Below, in pieces: positions 45,701 to 59,012 of a stretch of DNA of 64,000 nucleotides (position 1 is its first letter; each line of letters opens with the position of its first letter). The translations under genes were made by a program, and so were the position numbers. This stretch comes from Acorus gramineus (lineage: Eukaryota > Streptophyta > Magnoliopsida > Acorales > Acoraceae): contig CM060849.1 in the NCBI GenBank assembly GCA_030737835.1, positions 1,240,001 through 1,304,000 on the forward strand, in the 5' to 3' direction. Below the pieces are notes generated by a model. It was not told the origin of the DNA. It ran no database searches and worked only from the letters and a program-made list of their open reading frames with translations.

Positions 45701-45875
45701 AGAGACCATACCGTCGGTCGAAGAGACCCGGATTTACTGGTCTAGAGACCATACCGTCAGTCAAAAAGACCCGGATTTACTGGTCTAGAGACCATACCGT
45801 CGGTCGAAGAGACCCCGATTTACTGGTCTAGAGACCATACCGTTGGTCGAAGAGACCCGGATTTACTGGTCTAGA
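45701..45875 (-). repeat. Four tandem 43-bp units in LTR C1
   Basis: Units begin AGAGACCATACCGTCGGTCG at 45701, 45744, 45787 and 45830. Related LTRs have one (2-bp variants near 1820 and 1925) to two copies. Confidence 0.9.
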
Positions 45876-46517
45876 GACACTACTGAATCATCTAGATCTA
45901 GATAATTGCTCAAACGATGCCTTTAAACATCGATTCAAGACTGGACCCAACAACTATGGGAACGGTCGAACAACGAATGGGTCACGCGGCGATATTCTTC
46001 ACCTCATCCTTACCCTCACTCCTGGAGGGAGACTTTTGGGACTTTTGGAAGAGATTCCCACGCCCGCAACATCATTCGTTAACCCTCTCCCGGGTAGTAT
46101 CTACAACCCGATCTCCTCAACTCACCGCCCTACACCCTTGGTCCGCCAGTAGCCCTTTCCTCGGGTAGCCTCTACCTGGTATACTCCCACGATCAGTACT
46201 CTTCCGAGTGCATCGGTGGTACCTACGGATGGGAGCCCTCTGTCAGGACAACTAAACCCGAGAAGTTCCTACGTCAGATCCAATGAAGGGGAGAACGATC
46301 CCATGTTCGCAAAACGAACCCAATGGAAAACAACTACTCTCAATACTCACTTATCGAGATATCAAACACAGGCATAACAAAACTTACTCATATTAACCTT
46401 AAAGTAGTCATAGTCCCTATACGGGAGTAACTACACAAGTTAGAGGGTCGTAACATCGCCGATCCACCCCACGCTCACCCTTTAGGGGTGTCATGGGTCT
46501 TTTGGAACAGACTAGAC

Positions 46518-47236
46518 TAGGCCTGTCAACGGGTCGGGTCCGGGTCGGGTCGGGGTGGACCCGGACCCGACCCGTGATAGGACCCGGCGGGTCCGGGTCC
46601 AACCCAAGACCCGGCGGGTCCGGGGAAATGTAGACCCGGACCCGGACCCGTCGGACCCGGGTCGGGTCCGGGTCCGACCCGACCCGGATGGTTGGGTAAA
46701 AAAAAAAAAAAAAAAAAAGCTCATGTATTTGTTTGCCTTATCATTCTATTTGAAATTTTTTGTAATAAAACATTATTGTTAATGAGACTATGTTTGAATA
46801 TAATTTTATACAATTCAAAAGAAGTAAATGAATTATTAAACAACATCCAAAACAATAATCACTAACATAAAAAACATATTAACCTAAATAATAAACATAA
46901 CTAACCTAAACAACATTCAAAACAATATTAACCTAAACAACATTCAAACAATAAACACTAACATATTAAAAACAAACCGATTTATAGGCTTGTTATGATT
47001 ATGATTTATGAACTTGTAGATACAAAAATAAGTTAAGTAAGAAATAAAATTATGTATCAACTAATATTAATGGTCTTATAATATATGAGCATATATTAAA
47101 AAAAACTTTGTTTGTTCGGGTCCGCCGGGTCGGGTCCAACTCGGGTCGGGTCCAAATCAGGTCGGGTATATTACACGTGTAATCGGGTCCGGGTCGGGTC
47201 GGGTCCGGGTCTGGACCCGACCCGTTGACAGGCCTA
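46518..47236. mobile_element. hAT-like non-autonomous element with GGGTC-rich ends (719 bp)
   Basis: Terminal inverted repeats TAGGCCTGTCAACGGG / CCCGTTGACAGGCCTA. Both subterminal regions (about 170 and 130 bp) consist of GGGTCCGGGTCGGGTC-like repeats, and the middle is AT rich with no transposase. Similar TAGGCCTG ends are common in plant hAT elements. The expected 8-bp duplication is not evident (GACTAGAC versus GCCGCTCT). It interrupts LTR C1. Confidence 0.75.
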
Positions 47237-48126
47237 GCCGCTCTCCACCCTTGGTCCACCGGTAGCCTCTCCCACACTCTGTAGCCTCTACCTGGTATAC
47301 TCCCACTATCAGTACTGTCCGACGCATCGGAGGTACCTACGGACGGGAGCCCTCTGTCAGGTCAGCTTTCCAACGCCGGGGAGTCCCTAAATCGGATCCA
47401 ACCAAAAGGAGAAGACAACCTACTCACGCGCGTACGATCTTGTTGGATCCGTCGACAACGATTTCTAACACTACTAATGTCATGAATTCTCAAGAATTCC
47501 TCCAGGGCGCATAACTAAGATGCGGGGAAGCATATATTATAACAACAAGGTTATAATATTCTCTAAGGCATGCTTATCACAATATGCTCACATTTGATTT
47601 AAATAAATTAAACTAAATGGGAAGCATGCGTAGGTTGGGGCTTTCCAATCAAAAGGACATGGTGTCTAGGCATGTATGGGCCTCTATACATGGTATATGG
47701 ATGCATATCCCTAGCATACAAGGTCTAATATGGCATGGTTACATCATATAAATCATGCATTGCATGATTTTTCATACTATAGCTAGGGGGCCCCATCGAT
47801 GCGCGACGCGCGTCTATGCGGGTCGAGTGCATCCCTAGAGAGGGGGGGGGGGATTGGAATCGAACCACTCACCTTACAACCCGGGACCTCGCGCATCCCA
47901 TCCGACGAGATCTGCAAGGTAGGGGCATCCAATTGGTGAGTAACAACACAATTTACACATAGAAATCATTAGAAATACCCAATACTCGGACAAGCATGCA
48001 TACGGACTCGCACGCATGCGAGCACGCACGTACGCACGCGAGTCCGAGTGCCCCGACACCTACCCGAACCCTCGGGCAGCCACACGCATGGCCCCCCGCA
48101 CACGCACGCACGCATACGCACGCACG

Positions 48127-48131
48127 CACGC
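48127..48131. repeat. Target-site duplication of solo LTR C2 (left)
   Basis: CACGC; the right copy is at 51582-51586. Confidence 0.93.
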
Positions 48132-51100
48132 TGTTGTGCCTGTGTCATTTGGAGCGCTCTGTTTGAAAATTTGGGTACATAATTTTTTTTTTCCTAGAAG
48201 TTATGTATTCCTGATTTGGTATTTGGATTTGATTTTGTTAAAATCCAAGATGAAGAGGTTTAAATATGAGTTTACTATGAGATGTCCAGTTTTGAGTTAG
48301 CTTTCGTACAGAAGTGGAATTAGATCAACTGGATTCTTGTAGTAAAAGTTATGGGTATTTTTCCAAGTATACCCCGGGGAGGGAAATTCTGGCAGCAGCC
48401 CTGTTCTATGTTTAGCTCTAATTTCAAAATAGCTAGAGGGATTATTTGATCTTGGCATAAACATGAAAGTTGTAGATAATCTTCTTGTATTTTTAACGGA
48501 CTTGGAATTGTACAATTCGGAGCTATATTGAGGAAGTTATGGCTGTTCCAGTGAAGCATGCGCAGAATTTCTAGTCAAAGGGCGACTAGGTCTTTTCCAT
48601 CCTCTTTAGATATTTGTGTGATAAATATCTCTCTCTCTCTCTCTCTCCCCTCCCAAACCCCCACGTCAACACACATTTGCTCTCCTTCTCTCTTTTCAAA
48701 TCCCCCACCAAGTGTTTGATTTATTGTCTCAAAGAGAAGAAGAGAAGGAGGAAGTGAAGGAGGAAAAGAAGCTTTGTCTATGTGTGTTGTTGTTGTTGTT
48801 GTTTCTTCCCTTCTCTCAAGCTCCCTCTCATGATCCCCCCCCCTGATTTGCAGCCATTGGAGGAGGCTGAGGAGGGCTGAGGGTGGTGGTGTTGGTGGTG
48901 GCGGTTGAGGTGGTCGCGGGTGCGTTGAGGGCCCCTGAACCTCCCCCCTTTCTTTCCCCTCCCAAGGTGAGCCCTTCCTCTTTCATGGCTTAAGGGGCTG
49001 TTGGGGAAATCTTGCATGCTATGCATAGGGGTTAGGGTGTGTGTGAGGAGTTGGGAAGGGTTAAAATGGGGTTAGGGTTGGCTGGGCGCACGTTTCAGGT
49101 CGTCTGTGCGCGTGCGCGCGCAAGCAGGCGGTGGCAGGCGCAGTCGGGCGCGCAGACGCGCACTGGTGCGTGCGCGCGAGGGCGCGGGTGCGCGCGGGCG
49201 TGCGCGCGGGTGGGCAGTGCGCCTGGGCATGCGCCTGGGCGCGGGGCTGGGGACCAGTGCGCGCGTGCGGTGCGTGCGCGTGCTGGAGCGTGCGGCAGCA
49301 CGTCTGGGCGCGCGGGCAGGCGCGCGACAGTGCGCCGATGGTGCTGGGGTGCGTGCGTGCGTGCGCATTCGTGCGTGCGCGTGCGGGGGGCCATGCGTGT
49401 GGCTGCCCAAGGGTTCGAGTAGGTGTCGGGGCACTCGGACTCGCGTGCGTACGTGCGTGCTCGCATGCGTGCGAGTCCGTATGCATGCTTGTCCGAGTAT
49501 TGGGTATTTCTAATGTTTTCTATGTGTAAATTGGATTGTTTCTCACCAGTTGGATGCCCCTACCTTGCAGATCTCGTCGGATGGGATGCGCGAGGTCCCG
49601 GGTCGTAAGGTGAGTGGTTTGATTCCAATCCCCCCCCCTCTCTAGGGATGCGCTCGACCCGCATAGACGCGCGTCGCGCATCGATGGGGCCCCTAGCTAA
49701 AATATGTAGATACCATGCATGCATGATAAATATGATATATCCATGCCACCTTAGACTTTTTATGCTAGGGATACGCACCCTTATATCATGTATAGCGGCC
49801 TATGCATGTTTAGTCACCTTGTCCTTTAATTGGAAAGCCCCGACCTATGCATGTTCCCATTTAGTTTAATTTATTTAAATCAAGATGGGATTATGTGATT
49901 ATATTGTTGTAAGCATGCCTTAGAGAATATTATAACCTTGTGGTTATAATATAGGTTTCCCCGCATCTTAGTTATGCGCCCTGGAGGAATTCTTGAGAAT
50001 TCATGACATTAGTAGTGTTAGAAATCGTTGTCGATGGATCCAATAGGATCGTACGCGCGTGAGTAGGCTATCTTCTCCTTATTGGTTGGGATCTGAGGTA
50101 GGAACTCTCCGACGTTAACTGGCCTCACAGAGGCCTCCCATCTGTAGGTGCCTCCCATGCGTCGGACTGCGCTGATCGTGGGAGTATACCAGGTGGAGGC
50201 TACGAGGGTGGGAGAGGCTACCCGGTGGGACCAGGGGTGGAATAGCAGTCTAGTCAGTCCCCAAAGGCCCATGTCACCCCGTAAAGGGTGAGGGTGAGGG
50301 TGGGGTGGGTCGGCGATGTTACGACCCACTAGCTTGTGTAGTTACTCCCGTTTAGGGACTATGACTACTTTAAGGTTAATATGAGTGTGTTGGTTGTTGT
50401 TATGCATGTGTGTGATATCTCGATAAGCGAGTATCGAGAGTGGTTGTTTTCCTTTGGGTTTTGCTTTGCGAACATGGGATCGTTCTCCCCTTCGTTGGAT
50501 CCGATGTAGGAACTCCCCGGCGTTGGCTGTACCTAACAGAGGGCTCCCGTCCGCAGGTACCTCCGATGTGTCGGACAGTACGGATGGTGGGAGTGGACTA
50601 GGTGGAGGCCACGAGGGTGGGAAAGGGCTACTGGCGGACCAAGGGTGTAGAGCGGTGAGTTGAGGAGATCGGGTTGTAGATACTACCCGGGAGAGGGTTA
50701 ACGAATGATGTTACGGGCGTGGGAATCGTTCTCTCTTCCATAAGTCCCAAGAGTCTCCCTCCAGGAGTGAGGGTAAGGATGAGGTGAAGATAATCGCCGC
50801 GTGACCCATTCGTTGTTCGACCGTTCCCATAGTTGTTGGGTCTGGTCTTGAATCGATGTTGAAGGACATCGTTGGGCGATTGTCTAGATGTAGATGATCC
50901 AATAGTGTTGAGTAGACCAGTAAATCCGGGTCTCTTCGACCGACGGTATGGTCTCTAGACCAGTAAATCCGGGTCTCTTCGACCGACGGTATGGTCTCTC
51001 CCCATAAGTCCCAAAAGACTCCCTCCGGGAGTGAGGGGGGGGGTGAGGTTGGTCGCGCCGCCGCGTGACCCAGTTATCCATGGGTTTCTACCCATGTTTT

Positions 51101-51581
51101 CCTTGAAAGGAAATTGATTATGTATTGAACTGTAGAATGGTGATTGGTTTCCAGCCACTCACTGAGCTTATAGCTCACCCCTCGCATACTGTTTCTTTTC
51201 AGGGGCAGTGTTGGGCATGGAGCTGGAGCTTTCCTGTGGCGTGGTCGCGTGGGCGTGGAGCGTTCTGCCGGCGGGTGGCGAGTGCGAGGCTGTCAGCATT
51301 CCTAGAGTCATTTTATGCTTTATAAATCGTGCATGTGGCACAGGTAGTATTTTCTTTGGTCTAGACTTGGCTTTCACAGGACATTGATTGTGTATTCGGG
51401 TCTGTAATAATGTTTTTGATTTACAGACATTGTTATATATTATGCTTCCGCTTTTCAGTCAGTTATCATTATATTGCTTTGTCGCCTTGTGTATTGTTGT
51501 TGGTGTCCTGATTGACCTCACGTATTGATAGCTGATATTATATTAATTTTGCCACGTCTCGGGGACGCCTGGGGCGTGACA
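48132..51581 (+). mobile_element. Solo LTR C2, 3,450 bp, inside an LTR of the same family
   Basis: Complete LTR from TGTTGTGCCTGTGTCATTTG to GGGGCGTGACA with CACGC duplications, lying in the opposite direction within LTR C1. Signals in order: TATA-like GATAAATATC (48617), CT repeat leader, AAG|GTGAGC (48967), GC-rich block 49085-49400, TTGCAG| (49570), 39-nt mini-exon 49571-49609, AAG|GTGAGT (49610), two internal repeats of the GGGAGTATACC region, CACTGAGCTTATAGCTCACC, and TTTCTTTTCAG| (51202). Confidence 0.95.
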
Positions 51582-52845
51582 CACGCTCCCCAGCCACCTT
51601 GGCGCACTGCCGCGCGCGCGTCCAGCCCAGCGCGTACCCGCGCGCACTGCGCCCCTGCGCAGCACCCTGCGCGCACGCCCCAGCACGTGCACGCACGCGC
51701 ACTGGTCCCCAACCCCGCACCCAGGCGCCTGCCCAGGTGCACTGCCCTGCGCGCGCGCACTCCCGCGCGCACCCGCCCGCTCGGGCATGAGCACCCGCGC
51801 GCGTCTGCGCGCCCGACTGCGCCTGCCAGCACCCTCCTGCGCCCGCCTGCACGCGCACGCGCACAGACAGCTCCCGATGCGTGCCCAGCCAACCCTAACC
51901 CCATTTTTGACCCTTCCCAACCCCTCGCACACACCCTAACACATCTATCCAACATGCATGACCTTCCCAACCATCCCTACAACCTTAAAATAAAAAAAAG
52001 GGGAAAGGCTGACCTTGGGAGGGGAAAAGAAAGGGGGAGGTTTGGGGGCCCTCGACGCACCCGCAACCACCTCAACCGCCACCACCAACACCACCACCTT
52101 CAGCCTTTCCTCAGCCTCCTCCTTGGCTGGAAATCAGGGGGGAAGGATCATGAAAAGGGAGCTTGAGAGAGAGAGATCAACAACAACAACAAAACCTACA
52201 CAAAACTCACCATCACTTCCTCCTCCACCTTCTCCTTCTCTTTGAGGACTTATCACAAACACATGGGGGGCTTTGCAAGAGAGAAAGAGAGGCCAAGAAA
52301 AATGGGCGTGGAAGTGAGAGGAGAGAGAGAGAGAGAGAGAGAGAGGAAGATATTTGTTGCACACAAATATCTAAAAGAGGGGGAAAAGACCTAGTCGCCC
52401 TTGACTTAGAAATTCTGCGCATGCTTCACTAGAACAGCCATAACTTCCTCAATATAGCTCCGAATTGCACAATTCCAATTCCGTTGGAAAGCCAAGAAGA
52501 TTATCTACAACTTTCATGTTTATGCCAAGATCAAATAATCTCTCCAGATATTCCGAAATTAGAGCTAAACATAGAACAGGGCTGCTGCCAGAATTTCCCT
52601 CCCCGGGGTATACTTGGTAAAATACCCATAACTTTTACTACAAGATACCAGTTTACCTAATTCCACTTCTGTACGAAAGCTAACTCAAAACTGGACATCT
52701 CATAATAAAATCATATTTAAAATTCTTCATCTTGGATTTTTACAAAATCAAATCCAAATACCAAATTGGAAATACATAACTTAGGAAAAAAAAATTATGT
52801 ACCAAAATTTTCAAACAGAGCGCTCCAAATGACACAGGCACAACA

Positions 52846-52860
52846 TTCTTCCCCCTTTAG
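52846..52860 (-). promoter_or_regulatory. Polypurine tract of element C1
   Basis: Minus strand CTAAAGGGGGAAGAA immediately before the 3' LTR start. Confidence 0.8.
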
Positions 52861-55558
52861 AAAATTTTATCCTCGAAATTTAAGGAAACCCAAAGGGAAG
52901 ACCGAATATAGCAAGTATCTCGCATAGACCTTTTGCTTCCAAGTGGTCTTTGCACCGGACTGGCGCTACCAACACACTATAATCAAAGGAACGGTCTTAG
53001 CGTGGAGCCTCTTCTCATGCTTGTCCTTGACCTCGATCCACTGCTCCACGAACGACAAGACCACCTCGAGGATGAGGCGGTTGAACAGAATGACATGAGC
53101 AGGATCGTGGACATAACGCCTCGGCCATTGGACAAGGACGACGTCGTGGGCATGAGCCAGCTGTGGGGGAAAGGCTACATGATAAGCCACCTCCCCAATC
53201 CACTCAATGACGAGAAATGGTCCCATTAAAGAGCAAAATCAGCTTGCCCCGAACATCAAAACAGAGGGTGCCCTTAAACCAGGACACCTTCTTGAAAATA
53301 TGATCGCCAAACCCAAAGGTAAGCCCCTGGCGACGATGACCTGGGTAGCCCTTCTATCGGTTCTAGGAGGTGCAGATGTACACACGAACCAACCTGGCCA
53401 CCGCAAGGTCAAACAACTAACTTATGGCCCCTCCAACTGGCGCTCCTCAACCGTCCCAACACAAGGGAGGTATAAAACTGCGCCTGTGGAGTGCCTTTCA
53501 CAGATCCATCTGGGTGCTCGAATGGCAGTCGTCTTGCAGGCATACCTCAACAAATGGGTGGTGCCTCACCCAACTACCCTCATCATCGAGCACGCAGGCA
53601 CTTAGCATGTCCTCCAAGGTCTGAATCGTCCTCTTTGCCTGGCTGTCCATCGGCGATGAAACGCTATACTTAAATGGAGGCTCGCGCCAAAGGCTGCGCC
53701 ACAACCTCAAAGTAACCCTCGCGTCTCAACCGAAAATAGCGCCGACTGGAGTGCCATGAAGACGAACAATCGCGAAGGTGAAAACCCACGTCAAGGCGTC
53801 CAGAGACTCAATCAGTCTGATAGGGAGGGAAGCGCGGACTTAGTCAGTCGGTCAATGATCACCTAGACGGCGTCATGACCCGAACGTGACATTAGCGAGT
53901 CCGCAACAATCCCTGATAACCCACTCTCACGTCCACTGAGGAATCTCGATGGACTGACGCTTTCCACTCAATGATGATTCTCGAACTTTGCCTGAGGGCA
54001 TGCCAACCTAGGGAAACAAGGTCACCCATATCACCTTTTCATCGCACTACTAGCAATCTCTATGAAGACTACCTCAAAGTAGTCCACGGAGGCCCAATAA
54101 AACTTTTGAGATCCACGAAGGCATCCGGCACATTCGTCAACCCCGACGGCAGTACTTAAAACTCGTAGTGCCTGAACGGTCACGAAAGGCCATCTACGGG
54201 ATGTCCAACTCTCGGATCTCTAACTTGTGGTACCCTTGTGCGAAGATCGATCTAACAGCAGACACTCGCTCCCAGAGCTGGTCAAATAGATCATCGATTC
54301 GCGGCAAAGGTAATTGATCTTCAACCTCCACGGGGAGATCAAAACAACACCTCGAACAATTAAGTCCAGATTCTGCTCCTCGAGCATGGCTGGCACTCAT
54401 GATGACACTTACACGTTTGGTAAGCCGCTCAACCGCACTTAATCCACAAGACACGCAATAAGGGGTCGTCGGACCTCGACAATGCCTATGCGACGTCATC
54501 TATCTGATAGGGCAGTTGAGTCCCATCACGAACGCTAGCATCGCGTCTCCTTATTTGCGACCAATGTGGGGCAAAACGCGATAGTATCCACAACTGTGCT
54601 TCACATGCCGCTAGAGATAGGTCGCTCATCTACAACCATTGGAACTCCGGCATCCTGCACTCCATGGGCAGATTCATCACGGGGAGTCCACGCTCTCGAC
54701 ATCATTTAGCAGCACTCTCCCGATGTGGCCTCTACCTGGTAGCCTCCCAAGCCCGCTATCTCTGCCATATGGGCGCACCAACAAGCATAGTATCTGGGAG
54801 CACCTCACAGGACTCTGGCCTCAACCGGGCAGCTACAACGCTCAATGATATATCGAAGCGACTCTAGATGCCACTGTGGAACCCAGTCCACAAGCAATTG
54901 CCCACCAAGCTGCAATAGGATGCACCCAATCCCGATCGTATGCATCACCACTCGCTACAGCACCTTCCAAGTGAGAGGGAAAAATCCACCATCAATTTGA
55001 TGCTTCAAAGGTATTCCTTGACTGGGAAAAGAAACCTTGGGAGGGCACCATGAGGTCCCGATATAGGATATCCCGACAACCAAACAAGGAACACGGAGTA
55101 CCCTAGCCCGGGTCTCAACGCTGACCCTGCAAGGCCCCTTAATCCTGAGTAGGAAGACTAGAAGAAGACATCACCCCTTAATGAGCAATACCCACATCCT
55201 CAACACTTTACACTGGCGCCGCACGCGAACTCAATGGTTACCAGCGATACCGATGCACGGGGAAGAAGCTCCATTATCGAGACGCAATCCATACCTTAGA
55301 AATTGCAACCAATTCATCACTATCACGCTATTGGGCTGGAATCTCCTACCCAAACCTTAATCCCGCACAAGAGATCTAACAACTGACCCTAACCAGTCGA
55401 CCCAGTCGACAACTTAAGGGTGGGTCCAGGGGGTCACGTCCACGTCAACGGATGCGAGGAGGCATGTCAGCAACCTAAGACAACTTCTAAAACAAGAGTA
55501 CTCGGATGACAATCCTACGACTCATCATCTATACAACTAGGCTTAGGCTCTGACAGGA
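52861..55558 (-). pseudogene. Element C1: heavily decayed pol remnant (Tekay-like)
   Basis: Minus-strand remnants in pol order: reverse-transcriptase-like pieces (54499-54194, with [14 protein letters not shown] and YHKLEIRELDIP), integrase-like pieces (53710-53498, with [20 protein letters not shown]), and integrase C-terminal sequence (53226-52966, with GPFLVIEWIGEVAYHVAFPP). Gag and most of reverse transcriptase are lost; the interior is only 2.7 kb against 4.9 kb in A4. Many C-to-T/G-to-A-like changes and stops mean it cannot encode proteins. A ~125-bp stretch (55021-55146) matches a module found in A-type LTRs. Confidence 0.75.
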
Positions 55559-55574
55559 CCAGGCTCTGATACCA
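55559..55574 (-). promoter_or_regulatory. Primer-binding site of element C1
   Basis: Minus strand TGGTATCAGAGCCTGG, a tRNA-iMet-type site, 7 nt from the LTR end at 55582. Confidence 0.9.
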
Positions 55575-55581
55575 AATTTAT

Positions 55582-56157
55582 TGTCACGACCCAGGCATCC
55601 CCGAGACGTGGCAATAATATAATATCAGCTATTAATACCTGAGGTCAATAAAGACACCAACAACAATACACAAGGCGGCAAAGCAAGATAATGATAACTG
55701 ACTGAAAAGCAGAAGCATAATATATAAACAATGTCTGTAAATCAAAAACATTATTACAGACCCGAATACACAATCACTGTCCTGTGAGAGCCAAGTCTAG
55801 ACCAAAGAAAATACAACCTGTGCCACATGCACGATTTACAAAGCATAAAATGACTCTAGGAATGCTAACAGCCTCGCACTCGCCACCCGCCGGCAGAATG
55901 CTCCACACCCATAAGACCACGCCACAGGAAAGCTCCAGCTCCACGCCCAACACTGCCCCTGAAAAGAAACAGTATGCGAGGGGTGAGCTACAAGCTCAGT
56001 GAGTGGCTGGAAACCAATCACCATACTACAGTTCAATACATAATCAATTTCCTTTCAAGGAAAACATGGGTGGAAACCCATGGATAACTGGGTCACGCGG
56101 CGGCGCGACCAACCCCACCCCCACCCTCACTCCCGTAGGGAGTCTTTCGGGACTTTT
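55582..56157 (-). mobile_element. Element C1: 5' LTR, 3' part
   Basis: On the minus strand it ends at 55582 next to the primer-binding site and closely matches 45118-45690 of the partner LTR. At 56158 it is interrupted by element A4. Confidence 0.9.
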
Positions 56158-58964
56158 TGTCATGCCCCAGGGTGGCCGTCCCCGGGACGCGGCAAGTGTA
56201 TATATGATATCAGCAGTCTATACAAGAGGTCAATAACATACTCTAAACAACACCAAAAATGACAACACAGACAGAAGCAAGGCTGACATGATATATATAC
56301 ACAAATAGCGGAAGCTAAAAGACTGAGTCTGTAATTGAAAAATATATTACAGACTCGATACATAATCAATTGTCTCGTGAGAGCCAATATATACAATGAC
56401 ATCCAATATAATACAAACGGGTGCCCAAGCACGGAAATATAATACATACAATAAAAAAGGGATGCTGATAGCCTCTAACACTCGCGGGAACGTGGCGCTG
56501 CTCCGCTACTGCTGAAGTCCCTCGGGGAGCTCCTCCTTCAGATCCGACTCAGTGATAACTGGAAAAAATATGCGAGGGGTAAGCCACACGCTCAGTGAAT
56601 AGCACAACCCATGCATCACAGTTCATATTAACCTCAAAATTATTCAAAGCCTCAAAGTGGCAGGAACTACACAATCCAGTGGGTCGCAACATCGCCGACC
56701 CACCACACCCTCACCGTCACCCTCCAATAGGTGACACGGCTATTGGGACTGACTAGGCTATTAATCACCCTTGGTCCACCGATAGTCTCTCCTCCACTCC
56801 GTAGCCCGCCTGGTCTACTCGCACAATTCAGCACAGTCCGAAATCAAATCAGGAGGTACCTACGATGGGAGCCCTCTGTCAGGACGGCCTTTCTAATGCT
56901 GGGACAGTCTCTATACGGATCCAAGGAAGGGAACAGAAACAACCTACCCACACGTATACGATCCAATCGGATCCGTCGGCAACATCTTCCTAACAATTTA
57001 TATGTCATGAATTCTTCAGAATTCCTCCAGGGCGCATAACTATGATGCGGGCAAGCCTGTATTATAACCTCATGGTTATAATATTCACTAAGCATGCTCA
57101 TTACTCAATAACTCACATTTGATTTAAATAAATTAAACTAAATGGGAACATGCATAGGTCAAGGCAAGGCTTCCTAGCATGAAAATATGGTAACAGGATG
57201 CATGGCTCTTACACATATCCTAAGGGTGCAAGTCCCTAACATACAAGGTCTAGGATGGCATGCATACTACATAACAATCATGACTGCATAGATTACATAT
57301 TATAGAAGTTAATATTAAACTATGGTGCCCCAGGGAAGGACGATACACGCCTAAGAGCATATACGCCTTCCTACTGGGTTGGATTGTCCCACTCACCAAT
57401 ACCCGGGTCGTCGCGTGACCGTCCGTCAAGATCTGCAAGACAGGGTATTCAACACGGTGAGTAAAATACACAATACACACAAAAATACACTAAAAATACC
57501 CAACACTCGGACAAGCGTACATACGGCCCGTACGCACGCGAGCCTGAGTGCCTCGACTCACTCCCGCACCCCCGGGCAGCCATGCGCACGGCCACCCGCA
57601 CGCGCACGCACGGGTGCGCACACATGCACGCACACCCGAGCCCCGGGCGCACTACCGCGCCCTAGCCCGCGTGCCCAAACGCGCTGCCGCGCCTCTACCC
57701 GCACGCCCACACTCGCCACACGCTGAGCGCATGGTCGCGCGTGCCCGCGCGCACCGCGCGTCCAGCCCCGGCTGCACCGGGCGCACTGCGCCCCTGCGCA
57801 GCACCTCGCGTGCACACTCGCACGCACTGCGCCCCAGAGCAGCACCCCGCGCGCACGCCCGCTCGCCTCCCCGGGCACACTGCACTCAACGCGCCCCTAC
57901 GCAGCGCTCCGTGCGCACGCTGTGCACTGCGCCCAGCGCGCCTGACCGCACGCGCCCAGCGAGCCCGACAGCACGCGCCCAGCACGCCTGACCGTAGCTC
58001 GCCTGCCTGCGCCTGCCTGCCTGTGCGCGCATGCTCGCGCGCATGAGCGCCGGTGAGCCCGCATGCACCCGAGCCAACCCTAACACCCTCAACCGCCCCC
58101 TCCAACCCCCCAACAGCCAAGCATAACCAAAAACACCTCCTAACATGCATCTAAGCAAGAAATGGAAGGAAAGAAACTCACCCAAATAGAGGAAGGGAAA
58201 GGGAGGAAGAACGGGTGCTCTTCGCGCACCGCTTTGCCACCTCCAAGACCACCACCACCAAGATCTCCACTCAGCCAAAGAAGGGCTGAAAACAGGGAAG
58301 AAAAGAGGCTATGAGAGGTCACACATGAGGGAACTCGAAAACGAAACCATGGAAGGATAGATCGGGTCCTTACCTATCTTTTCTCCTTCTAGGGTTTCTC
58401 TTTTTAACCACCTTAGCTAGATCAAAACAAGGAAATAAGGAGAGGGGAGAGAGAGATTTTGGTGGAGAAGATGATGAATAGGGGAGTGCAACTATTCTTG
58501 GTCGTTCCACTTAAAGCACCCACACACACACACATCACTCACACACTCACCACACACTTAGTGAAAAAAAAGATTAGGTTAAGCTAGGTTTAGGTGAGGT
58601 TAAGTGAGATTTGACCCTAGTCAACCCAACCACACTAAAAGCCAAAATCATTTGACCAAGTCAAAGGTCAACTTTGACCAAGTCAAGTCTCCCAATGACT
58701 TTTCGCTCGGTCAAAACCCGGATACGATTCAGAACTGTGAAATTTTCAAACGTTACCGAAATTCAATGAAATTTTCGTGAGTGGCTTGAAATGGCACCAG
58801 GACACATAATATGCAGTTAGATTTTCAATCGGAGTCCTCAAACTCAGGATGATAGCTAAGAGTCCAAAATTTTAGCGGTTCCAATCGAAAAACGAAAAAA
58901 GCTGAAAAACTGCCAGAATGCTCCAATGGTTACCAGAAAGCTAAAAAGTGACACATATATAACA
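56158..58964 (-). mobile_element. Element A4: 3' LTR (2,807 bp)
   Basis: Minus strand: starts TGTTATATATGTGTCAC at 58964 and ends CATGACA at 56158. Splice-like signals on the minus strand are conserved: TTGG|GTGAGT (58181-58180), GC-rich block (57540-58070), CTTGCAG|ATCTTGACGG near 57432, and a TTG|GTGAGTGGG donor near 57397. It lies next to a polypurine tract. Its last ~119 bp differ from the 5' LTR at roughly 7-8 positions plus two indels by eye, so the insertion is not very recent. Confidence 0.93.
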
Positions 58965-58979
58965 TTCTCCCCCCCTTAG
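58965..58979 (-). promoter_or_regulatory. Polypurine tract of element A4
   Basis: Minus strand CTAAGGGGGGGAGAA immediately before the 3' LTR. Confidence 0.85.
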
Positions 58980-59012
58980 GAAATTTTGTCCTCAAAATAA
59001 ATACAAAAACAT

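Larger units (their letters stand above)
45118..52845 (-). mobile_element. Element C1: 3' LTR, interrupted by a hAT-like element and a solo LTR
   Basis: On the minus strand the LTR starts TGTTGTGCCTGTGTCATTTG (52845) and ends GGGGCGTGACA (45118). Without the inserts at 46518-47236 and 48132-51581 it is about 3.56 kb. It adjoins a polypurine tract at 52846, which shows it is the 3' LTR. Splice-like signals are present on the minus strand (donor AAG|GTCAGC near 52013, weaker than in relatives; acceptor and mini-exon around 47880-47920). Confidence 0.88.

Noticed and set aside
46510-46517. 8-bp target duplication for the hAT-like element
   Set aside because: Left GACTAGAC and right GCCGCTCT do not match; the element was called on its terminal inverted repeats alone.
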